DNA of 52,574 nt from an uncultured Prochlorococcus sp. GTDB taxonomy: Bacteria > Cyanobacteriota > Cyanobacteriia > PCC-6307 > Cyanobiaceae. Each line of letters begins with the position of its first letter. The first letter of the stretch is position 1. Shown piece by piece: positions 28,135-36,347 of this stretch. Below the pieces are notes generated by a model. It saw nothing but the letters and a program-made list of their open reading frames with translations. It was not told where the DNA came from and did no database searches. The stretch lies in the NCBI GenBank assembly GCA_902571335.1, contig CACGBT010000011.1, positions 1 to 52,574 on the forward strand, read 5' to 3'. The position numbers and the translations under genes are program-made.

Positions 28135-29529
28135 CTATAAATTTTTTCTTGAATCTATTTGAAGTAAATCTCTTATTTTTTGAACTTGACTTGCAATATT
28201 AGGATCAACAGACAATTTTTTTTCAACTTGTTCAATAGCATACATAACCGTTGTATGATCTTTACCCCCAAACTCATCTCCAATTCTTGGTAGGCTTAGA
28301 TCAGTTCCATGTCGCATAAGATACATGCCTATTTGCCTAGCTTGGCTTACTGGTTTTCTCCTGCTTGAACTAATCAATTCATCAGTAGAAACTTTAAAGA
28401 AATCTGACACTTTATTAATAACTTGTTTTGGAGTAACAACTACTCCAACACTATTCGGATCAAGCATTGGAGCAATTGATTGGACTGTCATTGGCAAGCC
28501 TGTTATTGATGCAAATGCAACAGCTCTAGTAAATGCTCCTTCCAATTCTCTAATATTAGAAGTGAATCTTCCTGCTATAAATTGAATTAAATCTCTTGGA
28601 AGACTCATCCTCTCCTGTTCTGCCTTTTTTTGAAGGATGGCTGTCCTCGTCTCAAGGTCAGGTGGTTGAATATCCGCGGTCATACCCATTGAGAACCTAG
28701 AAATTAATCTCTCTTGAATTCCCGACAATTGATTTGGAGGTCTATCGCTTGCAATAACTATTTGACTTCCTGATTCGTGAAGAGCATTAAAAGTATGAAA
28801 GAATTCTTCCTGTGTATACTCTTTGCCTTCTAAGAACTGTATATCGTCTATTAAAATTAAATCCACATTTCTATATTTATCTCGAATAGCTGTCATTCCA
28901 TCTCTTCGAATACCACTAATAACATCATTAGTAAAAGTCTCTGTAGATACATATTTAACTTTTGCTTCTGGATCTATTTCTACTCGATAATGACCTATTG
29001 CTTGCATTAAATGAGTTTTACCGAGACCTACTCCACCACAAATAAATAATGGATTAAATTCTCTCCCAGGTGATTCAGCAACTGCCAAAGCCGCGGCATG
29101 CGCCAACCTGCTATTTGGACCTACAACAAATCTTTTAAAGACGTAGCGCAGATTTAAACCATTGGGATTTTTGGATCGATTTTTTGAAGAAATTTCTTGA
29201 CTATTATTAGGAAATGATTTTGTTTTATGATTCACGATCCGTTCATGTATGTTCTCTTTATTTGTTGAATCGCTGCTAATATTTGTTTCAGATTTAAAAA
29301 CAACTTTTACATCATGGCCGCATATTTCTTTTGCAGCCTTTTCAATAGTTTGACAATAATTCTTTCTTAACCAATCACTGGAAAATGTATTTGGAGCAAT
29401 TAAGGTTAATAAGCCATTTTCAAAACAATTAAATTTAGCAGGCCTTATCCATGTCTCAAATGAAGGCTTACTTAAAGTTTTTTGAAGTAATTGTTGAACT
29501 TCCGCCCAAATAGGATTAGTTGCTTGCAA
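28135..29529 (-). CDS. dnaA: Chromosomal replication initiator DnaA
   Basis: A 464-residue AAA+ replication initiator. Seen: domain I (about 1-80, [21 protein letters not shown]); a variable linker (about 85-135); domain III with Walker A GGVGLGKT (165-172), Walker [10 protein letters not shown] and sensor-like Arg; and the C-terminal DNA-binding domain with [19 protein letters not shown] and the signature [19 protein letters not shown] start at 29527-29529, at the usual position for domain I. No cluster of DnaA boxes is seen around the gene, so it does not appear to mark the origin, in agreement with Prochlorococcus, where the origin lies by dnaN. A perfect palindrome precedes the start. Confidence 0.97.
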   Translation of the reverse strand: MQATNPIWAEVQQLLQKTLSKPSFETWIRPAKFNCFENGLLTLIAPNTFSSDWLRKNYCQTIEKAAKEICGHDVKVVFKSETNISSDSTNKENIHERIVNHKTKSFPNNSQEISSKNRSKNPNGLNLRYVFKRFVVGPNSRLAHAAALAVAESPGREFNPLFICGGVGLGKTHLMQAIGHYRVEIDPEAKVKYVSTETFTNDVISGIRRDGMTAIRDKYRNVDLILIDDIQFLEGKEYTQEEFFHTFNALHESGSQIVIASDRPPNQLSGIQERLISRFSMGMTADIQPPDLETRTAILQKKAEQERMSLPRDLIQFIAGRFTSNIRELEGAFTRAVAFASITGLPMTVQSIAPMLDPNSVGVVVTPKQVINKVSDFFKVSTDELISSSRRKPVSQARQIGMYLMRHGTDLSLPRIGDEFGGKDHTTVMYAIEQVEKKLSVDPNIASQVQKIRDLLQIDSRKNL

Positions 29530-29540
29530 AGTTTTATTCT

Positions 29541-29557
29541 CTAGATTATTAATCTAG
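29541..29557 (-). promoter_or_regulatory. Palindrome in the dnaA leader
   Basis: ctagatt / att / aatctag: a perfect 7-bp inverted repeat with a 3-base centre, ending 11 bases before the dnaA start codon. Its distal arm overlaps the only purine-rich stretch that could serve as a ribosome binding site (AGAGAA on the mRNA). It could be an operator, or an RNA hairpin that limits translation. Which of these applies is not shown. Confidence 0.4.
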
Positions 29558-29663
29558 TTGGAATTTAATAATTGGCCATTAGGAAATCACAAGATCACGA
29601 CAAATTTAAAATTACTTAACAAAGGATCATACAAATTTATAAAATATTTTATTTTTTTAGGCA

Positions 29664-29669
29664 TATAAT
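29664..29669 (+). promoter_or_regulatory. Candidate -10 box for the glycosyltransferase pair
   Basis: An exact TATAAT lies 28 bases before the TTG start at 29692, in a T-rich region. No convincing -35 box is seen at the usual distance, as is common in this genus. Confidence 0.35.
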
Positions 29670-29691
29670 TATTTTAAATCCCACTAAATTA

Positions 29692-30327
29692 TTGGATAAA
29701 GCATTACTTATTATCATGGCAAAATGGCATGGTTTTGGAAGATGCAAAACAAGATTATCTAAAGATATAGGTAAAAGAAATTCTGCAAAGGTTCAAAGTG
29801 TAATGACCAAACACACTATTTCAGTCGCAAAATTTCTCCAAGAAAATAAACTTATTGATATTTCTATTGCTATATCTGGTTTGGGGATAATGAATTGTAG
29901 AAGATGGACTAGAGAATTAGGCATCAAAAAATTTAATTTACAGGGGAAAGGCTGCTTGGGAGAAAAAATGAAACGGCAAATAATAATAAACAAAAAATTT
30001 TGTGCAAGAAATAAGATCAAAAATATTATTTTTATTGGTACTGACCTTCCAGATTTATGCCATCAAGATTTATTGCATACTCTAAAAGAGCTCCAACAAA
30101 ATGATCTTATTTTAGGACCATCTAATGATGGAGGATATTGGCTTATTGGTTTATCAGAAAAAATAATGTCATCGCACATATATTTACCTTTTATCAACAT
30201 AAAGTGGGGGACAGAAAATGTTCTTCAAAATACAATTAATAATTTTGCTTCTACAAAATTAAAATATAAGTTTTTAGATAAAAAAATAGATATAGATACA
30301 ATTATTGATATTGATAATAGAAAGTAA
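29692..30327 (+). CDS. TIGR04282-type (DUF2064) glycosyltransferase-like protein
   Basis: A 211-residue protein of the DUF2064/CofC-like nucleotidyl- or glycosyltransferase fold. Seen: LLIIMAKWHGFGRCKTRLS, where the family has AK-x-P-x-x-G-x-x-KTRL, GTDLPDLCHQDL with the metal-binding Asp, and LGPSNDGGYWLIGL. The TTG start at 29692 is preferred over the ATG at 29716, because the first beta strand (LLIIMAK) lies before that ATG. It is followed after 5 bases by a family-2 glycosyltransferase. The two families are named arsenosugar biosynthesis-associated (TIGR04282/TIGR04283), but that rests on gene-profile association and the biochemical role is unproven. Confidence 0.85.
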   Translation: MDKALLIIMAKWHGFGRCKTRLSKDIGKRNSAKVQSVMTKHTISVAKFLQENKLIDISIAISGLGIMNCRRWTRELGIKKFNLQGKGCLGEKMKRQIIINKKFCARNKIKNIIFIGTDLPDLCHQDLLHTLKELQQNDLILGPSNDGGYWLIGLSEKIMSSHIYLPFINIKWGTENVLQNTINNFASTKLKYKFLDKKIDIDTIIDIDNRK

Positions 30328-30332
30328 TCGAC

Positions 30333-31016
30333 TTGTCTAAAATCTCAATTATCATTCCAACTATTAATGAAGCTAATAATTTGCCATTATTGCTTTCAGA
30401 CTTTTCAAATATTCAGAAAGAGGGCGAAATCATAATTGTTGATTGTGGAAGTGAAGATAAAACTATTGATATAGCAAAAATTTATGGAGCGAAAGTATTT
30501 ATATCCAAAGAGAGGAATCGAGGTTTACAATTAGATATTGGAGCTAAAAATTCAAAAGGCGATTGGCTGATATTTCTACATGCAGACACAAGATTAACTC
30601 ATAATTGGTTTAAAAAAATAAATTCATTTTTAAAGGGGAACAAGAATAGTATTTACTATTTTGAATTTAAAATTAATCACAAAAAGATAATTTATAGAGT
30701 CCTCGAAATTCTTGTTAATTTTAGAAGTAAATTTTTTAAACAACCGTATGGTGATCAAGGTTTAATAATTCATAGAACTACTTATTTTAAAAATAATGGT
30801 TTTAGAAAGATACCTTTGATGGAGGATATAGATTTTTTAAGGAGATTAAACAAAAAAAAAGATTTAAAACAATTAAATTTACCTATATTTATAAGTTCAA
30901 GGAAATGGGAAAGAACTAATATTTTTCTGCAAGCACTTAAGAACTGGAACTTTAGAAGAAGGTGGTTAAAAGGCGAATCAACAAAATCTATTTATACTGA
31001 CTACTACAAAAAATAA
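30333..31016 (+). CDS. TIGR04283-type family 2 glycosyltransferase
   Basis: A 227-residue GT-A fold glycosyltransferase. Seen: ISIIIPTINEANNLPLLL at the N-terminus, IIVDCGSEDKT, GAKNSKGDWLIFLHADTRL containing the D-x-D-like metal site (ADT), and PYGDQGLIIHR with the catalytic region and IPLMEDIDFLRRL (Glu-Asp). TTG start at 30333, 5 bases after the previous gene, so the pair is an operon. The C-terminus is very basic (Arg/Trp/Lys), perhaps membrane-binding. Acceptor and donor sugar are unknown. The arsenosugar link is by family association only; no arsM or arsS is in the window. Confidence 0.85.
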   Translation: MSKISIIIPTINEANNLPLLLSDFSNIQKEGEIIIVDCGSEDKTIDIAKIYGAKVFISKERNRGLQLDIGAKNSKGDWLIFLHADTRLTHNWFKKINSFLKGNKNSIYYFEFKINHKKIIYRVLEILVNFRSKFFKQPYGDQGLIIHRTTYFKNNGFRKIPLMEDIDFLRRLNKKKDLKQLNLPIFISSRKWERTNIFLQALKNWNFRRRWLKGESTKSIYTDYYKK

Positions 31017-31547
31017 TTAATTTGCGTACCAAAAAGCGCATTTAGAACCTCTTGGTTCTAATGTCCAACCTTGTTTTTTGTAAAATGAAACCACTTCTGC
31101 ATCTGCAAAAAGGGTAACTTTTGAAATACCAATATTTTTTAATTCATTTAGAATATATTTCATTAATTCTTTCCCCAAACCTAGCCCTTGATAGACAGGA
31201 TTAACAGCTACATCCCAAACTGTTGCTTCTAGGATTCCATCTCCAGTGCATCTAGCAAATCCCACTAGCCTAGGAAATTTATTGTCATGTCTCCATAAAC
31301 CAACTACCAAAATACTAAAATCCAATGCTCTTTTAACTCTTCTTATTGGTCGTCTGCTCCAACCAACAGTTTGCAATAGTTGATCTAGTTCTATAAGGTC
31401 TAAATCTTTATTTTTACTGCATACAAATATTTCTTCTTTATTTGTTTGGGTGAACTCATAAGAATTTAAACCATATAAATCTATCAGCTCATTACTCGAT
31501 ATACTGTTTGATTTTTTTATTAATGATCCTTGTTTTCTAAAAATCAT
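31017..31547 (-). CDS. GNAT N-acetyltransferase (Ycf52-like)
   Basis: A 176-residue acetyltransferase. Seen: an N-terminal extension, a LDFSILVVGLWRHD strand, LVGFARCTGDGI, the acetyl-CoA P-loop pattern in VAVNPVYQGLGLGKELM (Q-x-x-G-x-G/A), and a C-terminal FYKKQGW. The arrangement resembles the Ycf52/plastid NSI family of GNATs, which acetylate protein lysines or N-termini in algae and plants. That substrate is inferred. Its ATG overlaps the stop codon of the ABC transporter gene by one base, so translation of the two is coupled. Confidence 0.85.
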   Translation of the reverse strand: MIFRKQGSLIKKSNSISSNELIDLYGLNSYEFTQTNKEEIFVCSKNKDLDLIELDQLLQTVGWSRRPIRRVKRALDFSILVVGLWRHDNKFPRLVGFARCTGDGILEATVWDVAVNPVYQGLGLGKELMKYILNELKNIGISKVTLFADAEVVSFYKKQGWTLEPRGSKCAFWYAN

Positions 31548-33343
31548 TAAAAATTCGCAAATCCTTTTTGTTGAAGCTCAGAGAGCTGAAAATATAAACC
31601 TTTTTTCAATCTCAATTCACTATGCGATCCCTCTTCAACTAATGATCCCCCTTTTAAGACTAAAATTCTATCAGAACTTTCAATAGTTGCTAATCTATGA
31701 GCTATTACTAATGCTGTTCTTTTTGACAAAATTCTATCAAGATCTTTCTGTAAAGTAGCCTCTGTAGAGGGATCCATAAAAGCTGTTGCTTCATCCATTA
31801 TTAAAACCACAGGATTTCTAATCGCTACTCGAGCTACAGAAAGAAGCTGTCTCTCCCCAGAAGAGAGATTTCCCCCTCTTTCTCTTAGTAAGGTGTTCAA
31901 ACCTTTTGGTAATTTTTTCAACAAATTATCTAACCCTAATTCGTTACAAAGATTTTCTAATTCAGGATTGTCTACATTCGAATTTAGTTTCAAGTTATCT
32001 GCGACATTTCCAGCAAAGATAAAGGTATCTTGCAAAACCACTCCCAACATATTTCTAAGAGTTGCGATAGGAATATCTTTTATATCTATATCATCTATTA
32101 GAATTTGACCTGATTGAGGTTCATACAATCTACATAGTAGTCTTATTATGGTGGTTTTACCTGAACCAGTTGGCCCTACAAAAGCGACATGTTCCCCTGA
32201 ATTGATTAAGAAAGATAAATTCTTTATGATATGTTCTCCTTCGTTATAGAAAAAATTAACATTCTTGAACTCAATTTTACCCTTAAATTTCTTAGTTACA
32301 TTTTTAGCATTCTCTAAATAATGTTTTGCGGAAATAGAATCCTTAATCTGTATTTCTTCATCCAATAATTCATTTATTCTCTCAACTGCTGTAAGGCCTC
32401 CTTGAATCTGAGTAAATCTTTCTGCAAGCTGTCTTAAAGGTTCAAAAAGTCTTTGGGAATATAAAATAAATGTAGTTAATGTGCCTAAACCAATATTTCC
32501 AGAGGTGACAAGATAACCTCCAACTGCTAAAACCAAAGATACTGCAGCAAGAGAAATCCACTCAATAAATGCTGAAATGCTACTGTCATAAAATATTGTT
32601 CCATTTACTGCTTTCTTATAAGCAACTCCCGTATTAGAAAATTTCTTGCTATTTAATGCTTCTCTTCTGAACATCTGAACGACTTCTAATCCTTGAAGAT
32701 TCTCTTGAAAATCAGAGTTGAGTTGAGACAATTCTTCCCTTACTTGATAATTGGCTCTTCTGTAACGTTTTTGAAGCCAGATAATAAAATATGAAACTGG
32801 GATTTGAGTCAAAAGTAATAAAATGGCAAGCCCCCGATCAATTGACAGCATTGTCAAAGAAATTACTATCAGACTAACGAAGTCAGCAATGACTCCAACT
32901 GCCCCACTACCAAAAACCTCGGCTAAAGCATCAACATCATTTGTTAATCTTGTTAATAACTTCCCCACAGGCATCTTATCGTGATACTTAAGAGATAAAG
33001 AAATTGAATGATCAAAAAGTTCTCTTCTTATTCTTGCTGTCAAACGTTGTCCCACTGCTTGGATATTGTAAGTTTGGTATCCCTGCAAAACTAATCTAAA
33101 TAAAACAGTTATAAATAAAGTTACGATAATGGCATTTATCGACTGTCCAAAGAAAGTTTTACTTAGCCAAACATCTGTAGTTTCGTTCTTTAGAATAGTA
33201 ATTGCTTGACCAACTAATAATGGTTGAATAGCTCCAGAGAAAGAAACAGGTAACAAAACTATCAATATTAGATAGATTGTTTTTTTATCTTTAGTTAAAT
33301 ATTTACCTAACTTTTTAATCCTTTTAAAATCTTTAAAAAACAT
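31547..33343 (-). CDS. ABC transporter, permease fused to ATPase (MsbA/MDR-type exporter)
   Basis: A 598-residue half-transporter. The N-terminal half (about 20-320) has six membrane helices with the ABC-exporter signature GQRLTARIRRELFDHSI and LTRLTNDVDALAEVFGSG. The C-terminal ATPase has Walker A GPTGSGKTT (about residue 394), the Q-loop, signature LSSGERQLLSVARV, Walker B VVLIMDEATAFMDP and an H-loop AHRLATIESSD. It works as a dimer and probably exports lipid or a small amphipathic molecule; the substrate is not evident. The GNAT gene overlaps its stop by one base, and hisG precedes it after 12 bases. Confidence 0.92.
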   Translation of the reverse strand: MFFKDFKRIKKLGKYLTKDKKTIYLILIVLLPVSFSGAIQPLLVGQAITILKNETTDVWLSKTFFGQSINAIIVTLFITVLFRLVLQGYQTYNIQAVGQRLTARIRRELFDHSISLSLKYHDKMPVGKLLTRLTNDVDALAEVFGSGAVGVIADFVSLIVISLTMLSIDRGLAILLLLTQIPVSYFIIWLQKRYRRANYQVREELSQLNSDFQENLQGLEVVQMFRREALNSKKFSNTGVAYKKAVNGTIFYDSSISAFIEWISLAAVSLVLAVGGYLVTSGNIGLGTLTTFILYSQRLFEPLRQLAERFTQIQGGLTAVERINELLDEEIQIKDSISAKHYLENAKNVTKKFKGKIEFKNVNFFYNEGEHIIKNLSFLINSGEHVAFVGPTGSGKTTIIRLLCRLYEPQSGQILIDDIDIKDIPIATLRNMLGVVLQDTFIFAGNVADNLKLNSNVDNPELENLCNELGLDNLLKKLPKGLNTLLRERGGNLSSGERQLLSVARVAIRNPVVLIMDEATAFMDPSTEATLQKDLDRILSKRTALVIAHRLATIESSDRILVLKGGSLVEEGSHSELRLKKGLYFQLSELQQKGFANF

Positions 33344-33355
33344 TTAGCTAATCTT

Positions 33356-33994
33356 CTATAAAGCATTAGTTGATTCTATTGATAATATTGTATCTCTGAG
33401 ATGATTATCATCTAACCTCATAGATAAAGGATTTCCAATTAGTCTTGCAGTCGAGTAATAAAGATCATCTACTTTAATTAAACCATTCTCTTTGAGAGTC
33501 TTTCCGGTTGCCACCAAATCAACTATTGCCTCTGCCATACCTGTAATAGGACCAAGCTCCACTGATCCTGTCAAATGAACTATTTCTACAGGAATATTTA
33601 ATTCTTCAAAATAAGATCTTGCTGTTTTTATAAATTTACTTGCTACTTTACAATTCGCTGGAAGATCGGTTGGTTTTAAATAATTGCTATTTTTCTTAAC
33701 CGCCAACGACATATGACAACCCCCAAATCCTAAATCTAATAATTTTGCGACTTTTAATTCAGATTCTCGTAAAACGTCATACCCAACAATACCCAAATCA
33801 GCCTGACCATAACTTACATAAACAGGCACATCTCCATTTCTTACTAATAGAGCTTTTGCCCGTTTGCAATTTGATTCAAAGGTTAATGATCTATTATTTT
33901 CTTCCAACGCATTAGAGAAATCTAACCCAGCTTTTTTAAAAGTTGAAATTGAATCTTTTAACAGAGCTCCTTTTGGTAAAGCTATAGTAATCAT
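33356..33994 (-). CDS. hisG: ATP phosphoribosyltransferase (short form)
   Basis: A 212-residue short-form HisG, which condenses ATP with PRPP in the first step of histidine synthesis. Seen: IALPKGALL at the N-terminus, [36 protein letters not shown], and the PRPP-binding [14 protein letters not shown] near residue 158. It lacks the C-terminal regulatory domain, so by family knowledge it needs HisZ for activity; no hisZ lies in this window. It precedes the ABC exporter by 12 bases and faces gloB across 40 bases. Confidence 0.95.
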   Translation of the reverse strand: MITIALPKGALLKDSISTFKKAGLDFSNALEENNRSLTFESNCKRAKALLVRNGDVPVYVSYGQADLGIVGYDVLRESELKVAKLLDLGFGGCHMSLAVKKNSNYLKPTDLPANCKVASKFIKTARSYFEELNIPVEIVHLTGSVELGPITGMAEAIVDLVATGKTLKENGLIKVDDLYYSTARLIGNPLSMRLDDNHLRDTILSIESTNAL

Positions 33995-34034
33995 AGATCA
34001 ATTTCTTCCTAGCATTCTTCATTCTAATTTAACA

Positions 34035-34775
34035 ATGGAATTTAATAAAGCTCGAAATATAATCGGACTTAGAGTTTTAAGTGATAACGTCATATGGTTA
34101 TGGGTAAAAGACAAATCAGTTGTGGTTGTAGATCCATCTGTTCACGAACCAGTAATTAGATATATAAATAAAAACAATTTTCACTTAGAAGCTATTTTGC
34201 AAACTCATCATCATTTAGACCATATTGGAGGGACGAAGTCTCTTATTGAAAAATGGCCAAATGTAAAGGTGATTGCTTCCTCCAAAGAAAAAAAGCGAAT
34301 CCCTTTTCAAAATGTATCTGTTGAAGATGGAGAAACTTTAAACATTTTAGGGGAAGAAGTAAAAATAATTGAAGTATTAGGTCATACAAGCTCACATATT
34401 GCCTTCTTTTTGAATGGGGAAAATCCTGTTCTTTTTATTGGTGACACATTATTTTCTGGAGGCTGTGGAAGAATTTTTGAGGGAACTTATCAACAAATGT
34501 ATTCTTCACTAAAAAGAATCAAATCTTTACCAAAAAAAACTCTCATATATTGTGCACATGAATATACAAAGGAAAATATATTGTGGGCATTGAATCTCAA
34601 GCCAAAAGATCAAGATATAAAAAATAAACTTTCGGAAGTTGAAAAAAAACTCTCTCTTAATGAATTGACAATTCCATTTTTACTGGATGAAGAGATGAAA
34701 ATAAACCTTTTCTTAAGAGCAAAAAATTTAGAAGAATTTACTTTTTTGAGAGAAAATAAAGATTTATGGGTTTAA
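34035..34775 (+). CDS. gloB: Hydroxyacylglutathione hydrolase (glyoxalase II)
   Basis: A 246-residue metallo-beta-lactamase-fold hydrolase that splits S-lactoylglutathione into lactate and glutathione. Seen: the metal site [10 protein letters not shown] (about residue 56), [32 protein letters not shown] with the bridging Asp and the glutathione contact, and [15 protein letters not shown]. The tail with FLRAKN and LRENKDLW fits the C-terminal glyoxalase II helix. The frame is open upstream into hisG on the other strand, but ATG at 34035 fits the family. It diverges from hisG over only 40 bases and is followed by ridA after 24 bases. Confidence 0.93.
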   Translation: MEFNKARNIIGLRVLSDNVIWLWVKDKSVVVVDPSVHEPVIRYINKNNFHLEAILQTHHHLDHIGGTKSLIEKWPNVKVIASSKEKKRIPFQNVSVEDGETLNILGEEVKIIEVLGHTSSHIAFFLNGENPVLFIGDTLFSGGCGRIFEGTYQQMYSSLKRIKSLPKKTLIYCAHEYTKENILWALNLKPKDQDIKNKLSEVEKKLSLNELTIPFLLDEEMKINLFLRAKNLEEFTFLRENKDLWV

Positions 34776-34799
34776 ATAGATAGGTATCTCCTTAAACAA

Positions 34800-35192
34800 A
34801 TGTCCTCCAAAAAAGTAATTAAAACATCAAATGCTCCAGACCCCGTCGGACCTTATAATCAAGCAATAAAAGCTGGGGATTTTATTTATTGTTCTGGTCA
34901 AATTGCTATAGACCCAGCTTTAAATGAAATAACATGTTTAGGTGATATAGAGAAGGAAACTGTTCAAGTGTTAAAAAATCTCGCAGCAGTTCTTGAAGCT
35001 GGTGGAGCAAAAAAAGAGGATGTAATAAAAACAACTATTTACTTAACTGACTTAAGTAATTTTCAAATTGTAAATAAAATATATAGTGATTTTTTTAATA
35101 TAAAAAATCCTCCAGCAAGGGCCTGTGTGGAAGTTTCATCTTTACCAAAAGGAGTTTTAGTTGAGATAGATTGCGTCGCATTTCTAGATTAA
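34800..35192 (+). CDS. ridA: RidA family reactive intermediate deaminase
   Basis: A 130-residue member of the RidA/YjgF family. It deaminates reactive enamine/imine intermediates such as 2-aminoacrylate, protecting PLP enzymes. Seen: SNAPDPVGPYNQAIKAG, IYCSGQIAIDP, and the active-site Arg in PPARACVEVSSLPKGVLVEIDCVA (about residue 105). Trimeric by family knowledge, and normal length. It follows gloB by 24 bases. Confidence 0.95.
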   Translation: MSSKKVIKTSNAPDPVGPYNQAIKAGDFIYCSGQIAIDPALNEITCLGDIEKETVQVLKNLAAVLEAGGAKKEDVIKTTIYLTDLSNFQIVNKIYSDFFNIKNPPARACVEVSSLPKGVLVEIDCVAFLD

Positions 35193-35277
35193 TTTCTAAT
35201 TATTGAGAAATTTGAAATATGAACCAATTGTGCACCATATTTGTATAGATTATTAGTTGGCAATTCATGATTGATCT

Positions 35278-35505
35278 ATGTCAGCAGCAAAGCTTAATAT
35301 AGATGAACTAGAAGCAGGTTATCCTTTATTTTGCAAAGCTCTTAGACTATTAATTTTAAAAGGTAACTCAGTTAAAGATATAGAAAAGACAGTGTGTTGG
35401 AGTCATCTTGAAACTTTAAATAGATGTCTACCTAGTAGATATAAAGCCCCCACATATTTAATGGCCTTAATCAAAAGAGATATTGCGAAGCCAAATAGTT
35501 ATTAA
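35278..35505 (+). CDS. DUF3136-like small protein
   Basis: A 75-residue soluble protein resembling the cyanobacteria-restricted family DUF3136, of unknown function. Seen: LNIDELEAGYPLFCKALRLL, TVCWSHLETLNRCLPSRYKAP and LMALIKRDIAKP, with three cysteines. The pattern of a first helix, a Cys-Trp centre and a Leu-Pro-x-Arg-Tyr-Lys-x-Pro turn is distinctive. The family name is from recall and not checked. It stands 85 bases after ridA and ends 6 bases from the convergent acRAF gene, at the edge of the carboxysome locus. A carboxysome role is not implied. Confidence 0.65.
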   Translation: MSAAKLNIDELEAGYPLFCKALRLLILKGNSVKDIEKTVCWSHLETLNRCLPSRYKAPTYLMALIKRDIAKPNSY

Positions 35506-35511
35506 AAAGGG

Positions 35512-35763
35512 CTAATCTTCTAAATAAAATTTATCAATATCCTTTGAAAAGTCTTTTTCCCTCTCTGATATTTCTTGATTATCTAAAAATATGGAAAGAC
35601 TTACAAAATTCTTACCGAAGCTGATATTAGGATAGATATCCTTTTCTTTACATAATTTCTCAATTTTCTCAATAAATTTACTAATTTTTGAGTATTGCTC
35701 AAATTCAAATCTTTTTTCAATCCTCAAAGGTGATTCTCTTTCATTCCACATTAAATTCCTCAT
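35512..35763 (-). CDS. acRAF, alpha-carboxysome RuBisCO assembly factor (pterin dehydratase-like)
   Basis: An 83-residue protein of the pterin-4a-carbinolamine dehydratase-like fold known as acRAF, a chaperone for form IA RuBisCO in alpha-carboxysomes. Seen: MWNERESPLRIEKRFEFEQYSKISKFI, and a YPNISFGKNFVSLSIFL strand pair that lacks the His-His pattern of active dehydratases. The cso operon position, the last gene on the minus strand 62 bases downstream of csoS4B, is the usual place for acRAF. The function is inferred from the homologue; the sequence suggests no dehydratase activity. Confidence 0.85.
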   Translation of the reverse strand: MRNLMWNERESPLRIEKRFEFEQYSKISKFIEKIEKLCKEKDIYPNISFGKNFVSLSIFLDNQEISEREKDFSKDIDKFYLED

Positions 35764-35825
35764 ACAACACTAATTACACTATACATTCAACAAAGTTTCT
35801 CAATAAATTTTTGAAGTTAAAATTT

Positions 35826-36074
35826 TTAATCACTCTCCCAATAATCAATAATACCGCCAATTGTTAAATCGGTTTGAACTTCTGGATTAGGGCATGCAAA
35901 TCGAGCGGCAGAGCCACTAGCAGTAAAAACCCAGTTACCTTCTCTAGCACCAACAGGATCAACAGCAACTAGTTTCTTTCCTTTATTATTTTCTAAAATT
36001 CTTAAATTCATGTGACCTAAGCCTGCGACTCTTTGAGTACATACCATCCTTCCCAAAACCTTCATTATTTCCAT
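35826..36074 (-). CDS. csoS4B: Carboxysome vertex protein CsoS4B
   Basis: An 82-residue bacterial microcompartment vertex (BMC-P, CcmL/EutN) protein that caps the twelve pentameric corners of the shell. Seen: KVLGRMVCTQRVAGLGHMNLRI, VAVDPVGAREGNWVF, ASGSAARFACP and DLTIGGIIDYWE, all repeated in csoS4A. A second ATG three codons in (36065) is an alternative start. It lies 13 bases downstream of csoS4A and is nearly certainly co-transcribed. Confidence 0.95.
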   Translation of the reverse strand: MEIMKVLGRMVCTQRVAGLGHMNLRILENNKGKKLVAVDPVGAREGNWVFTASGSAARFACPNPEVQTDLTIGGIIDYWESD

Positions 36075-36087
36075 AATTTCTATTCTC

Positions 36088-36345
36088 CTAGCTTTTTGGG
36101 TTATCAGGATCCCAATGATCTATTATTCCAACAATCGTCAAATCGCTTGGATAAGATTTGCTTCCTGCAGCTTCCCTAGCAGCAGAACTTCCAACACAAA
36201 TAACCCAATCTCCTGGTTTACAGCCAACAGCATCTACAGCAACCTTTTTTGAAGAACCATCCAATACAACCTGAAGATGTTTATGTTCAAAACCAGGGAT
36301 CCTATTGGTTGATACAAGTGGTTTTACAACCTTACAAATTAACAT
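36088..36345 (-). CDS. csoS4A: Carboxysome vertex protein CsoS4A
   Basis: An 85-residue BMC-P pentameric vertex protein and paralogue of CsoS4B. Seen: MLICKVVKPLVSTNRIPGFEHKHL, KVAVDAVGCKPGDWVI, SSAAREAAGSK and DLTIVGIIDHWD. It begins 2 bases after the stop of csoSCA, so translational coupling is likely. Full length. Pentamers of these proteins are needed for a closed icosahedral shell, known from other alpha-carboxysomes. Confidence 0.95.
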   Translation of the reverse strand: MLICKVVKPLVSTNRIPGFEHKHLQVVLDGSSKKVAVDAVGCKPGDWVICVGSSAAREAAGSKSYPSDLTIVGIIDHWDPDNPKS

Positions 36346-36347
36346 AA

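Noticed and set aside
28135..29700. Replication origin beside dnaA
   Set aside because: No cluster of TTATCCACA-type boxes or A/T-rich unwinding element with boxes was seen; in this genus the origin is known to be near dnaN instead.
35191..35212. Hairpin after ridA (7 bp)
   Set aside because: All but one pair are A-T with an 8-base loop and no following T-run; too weak to call a terminator.
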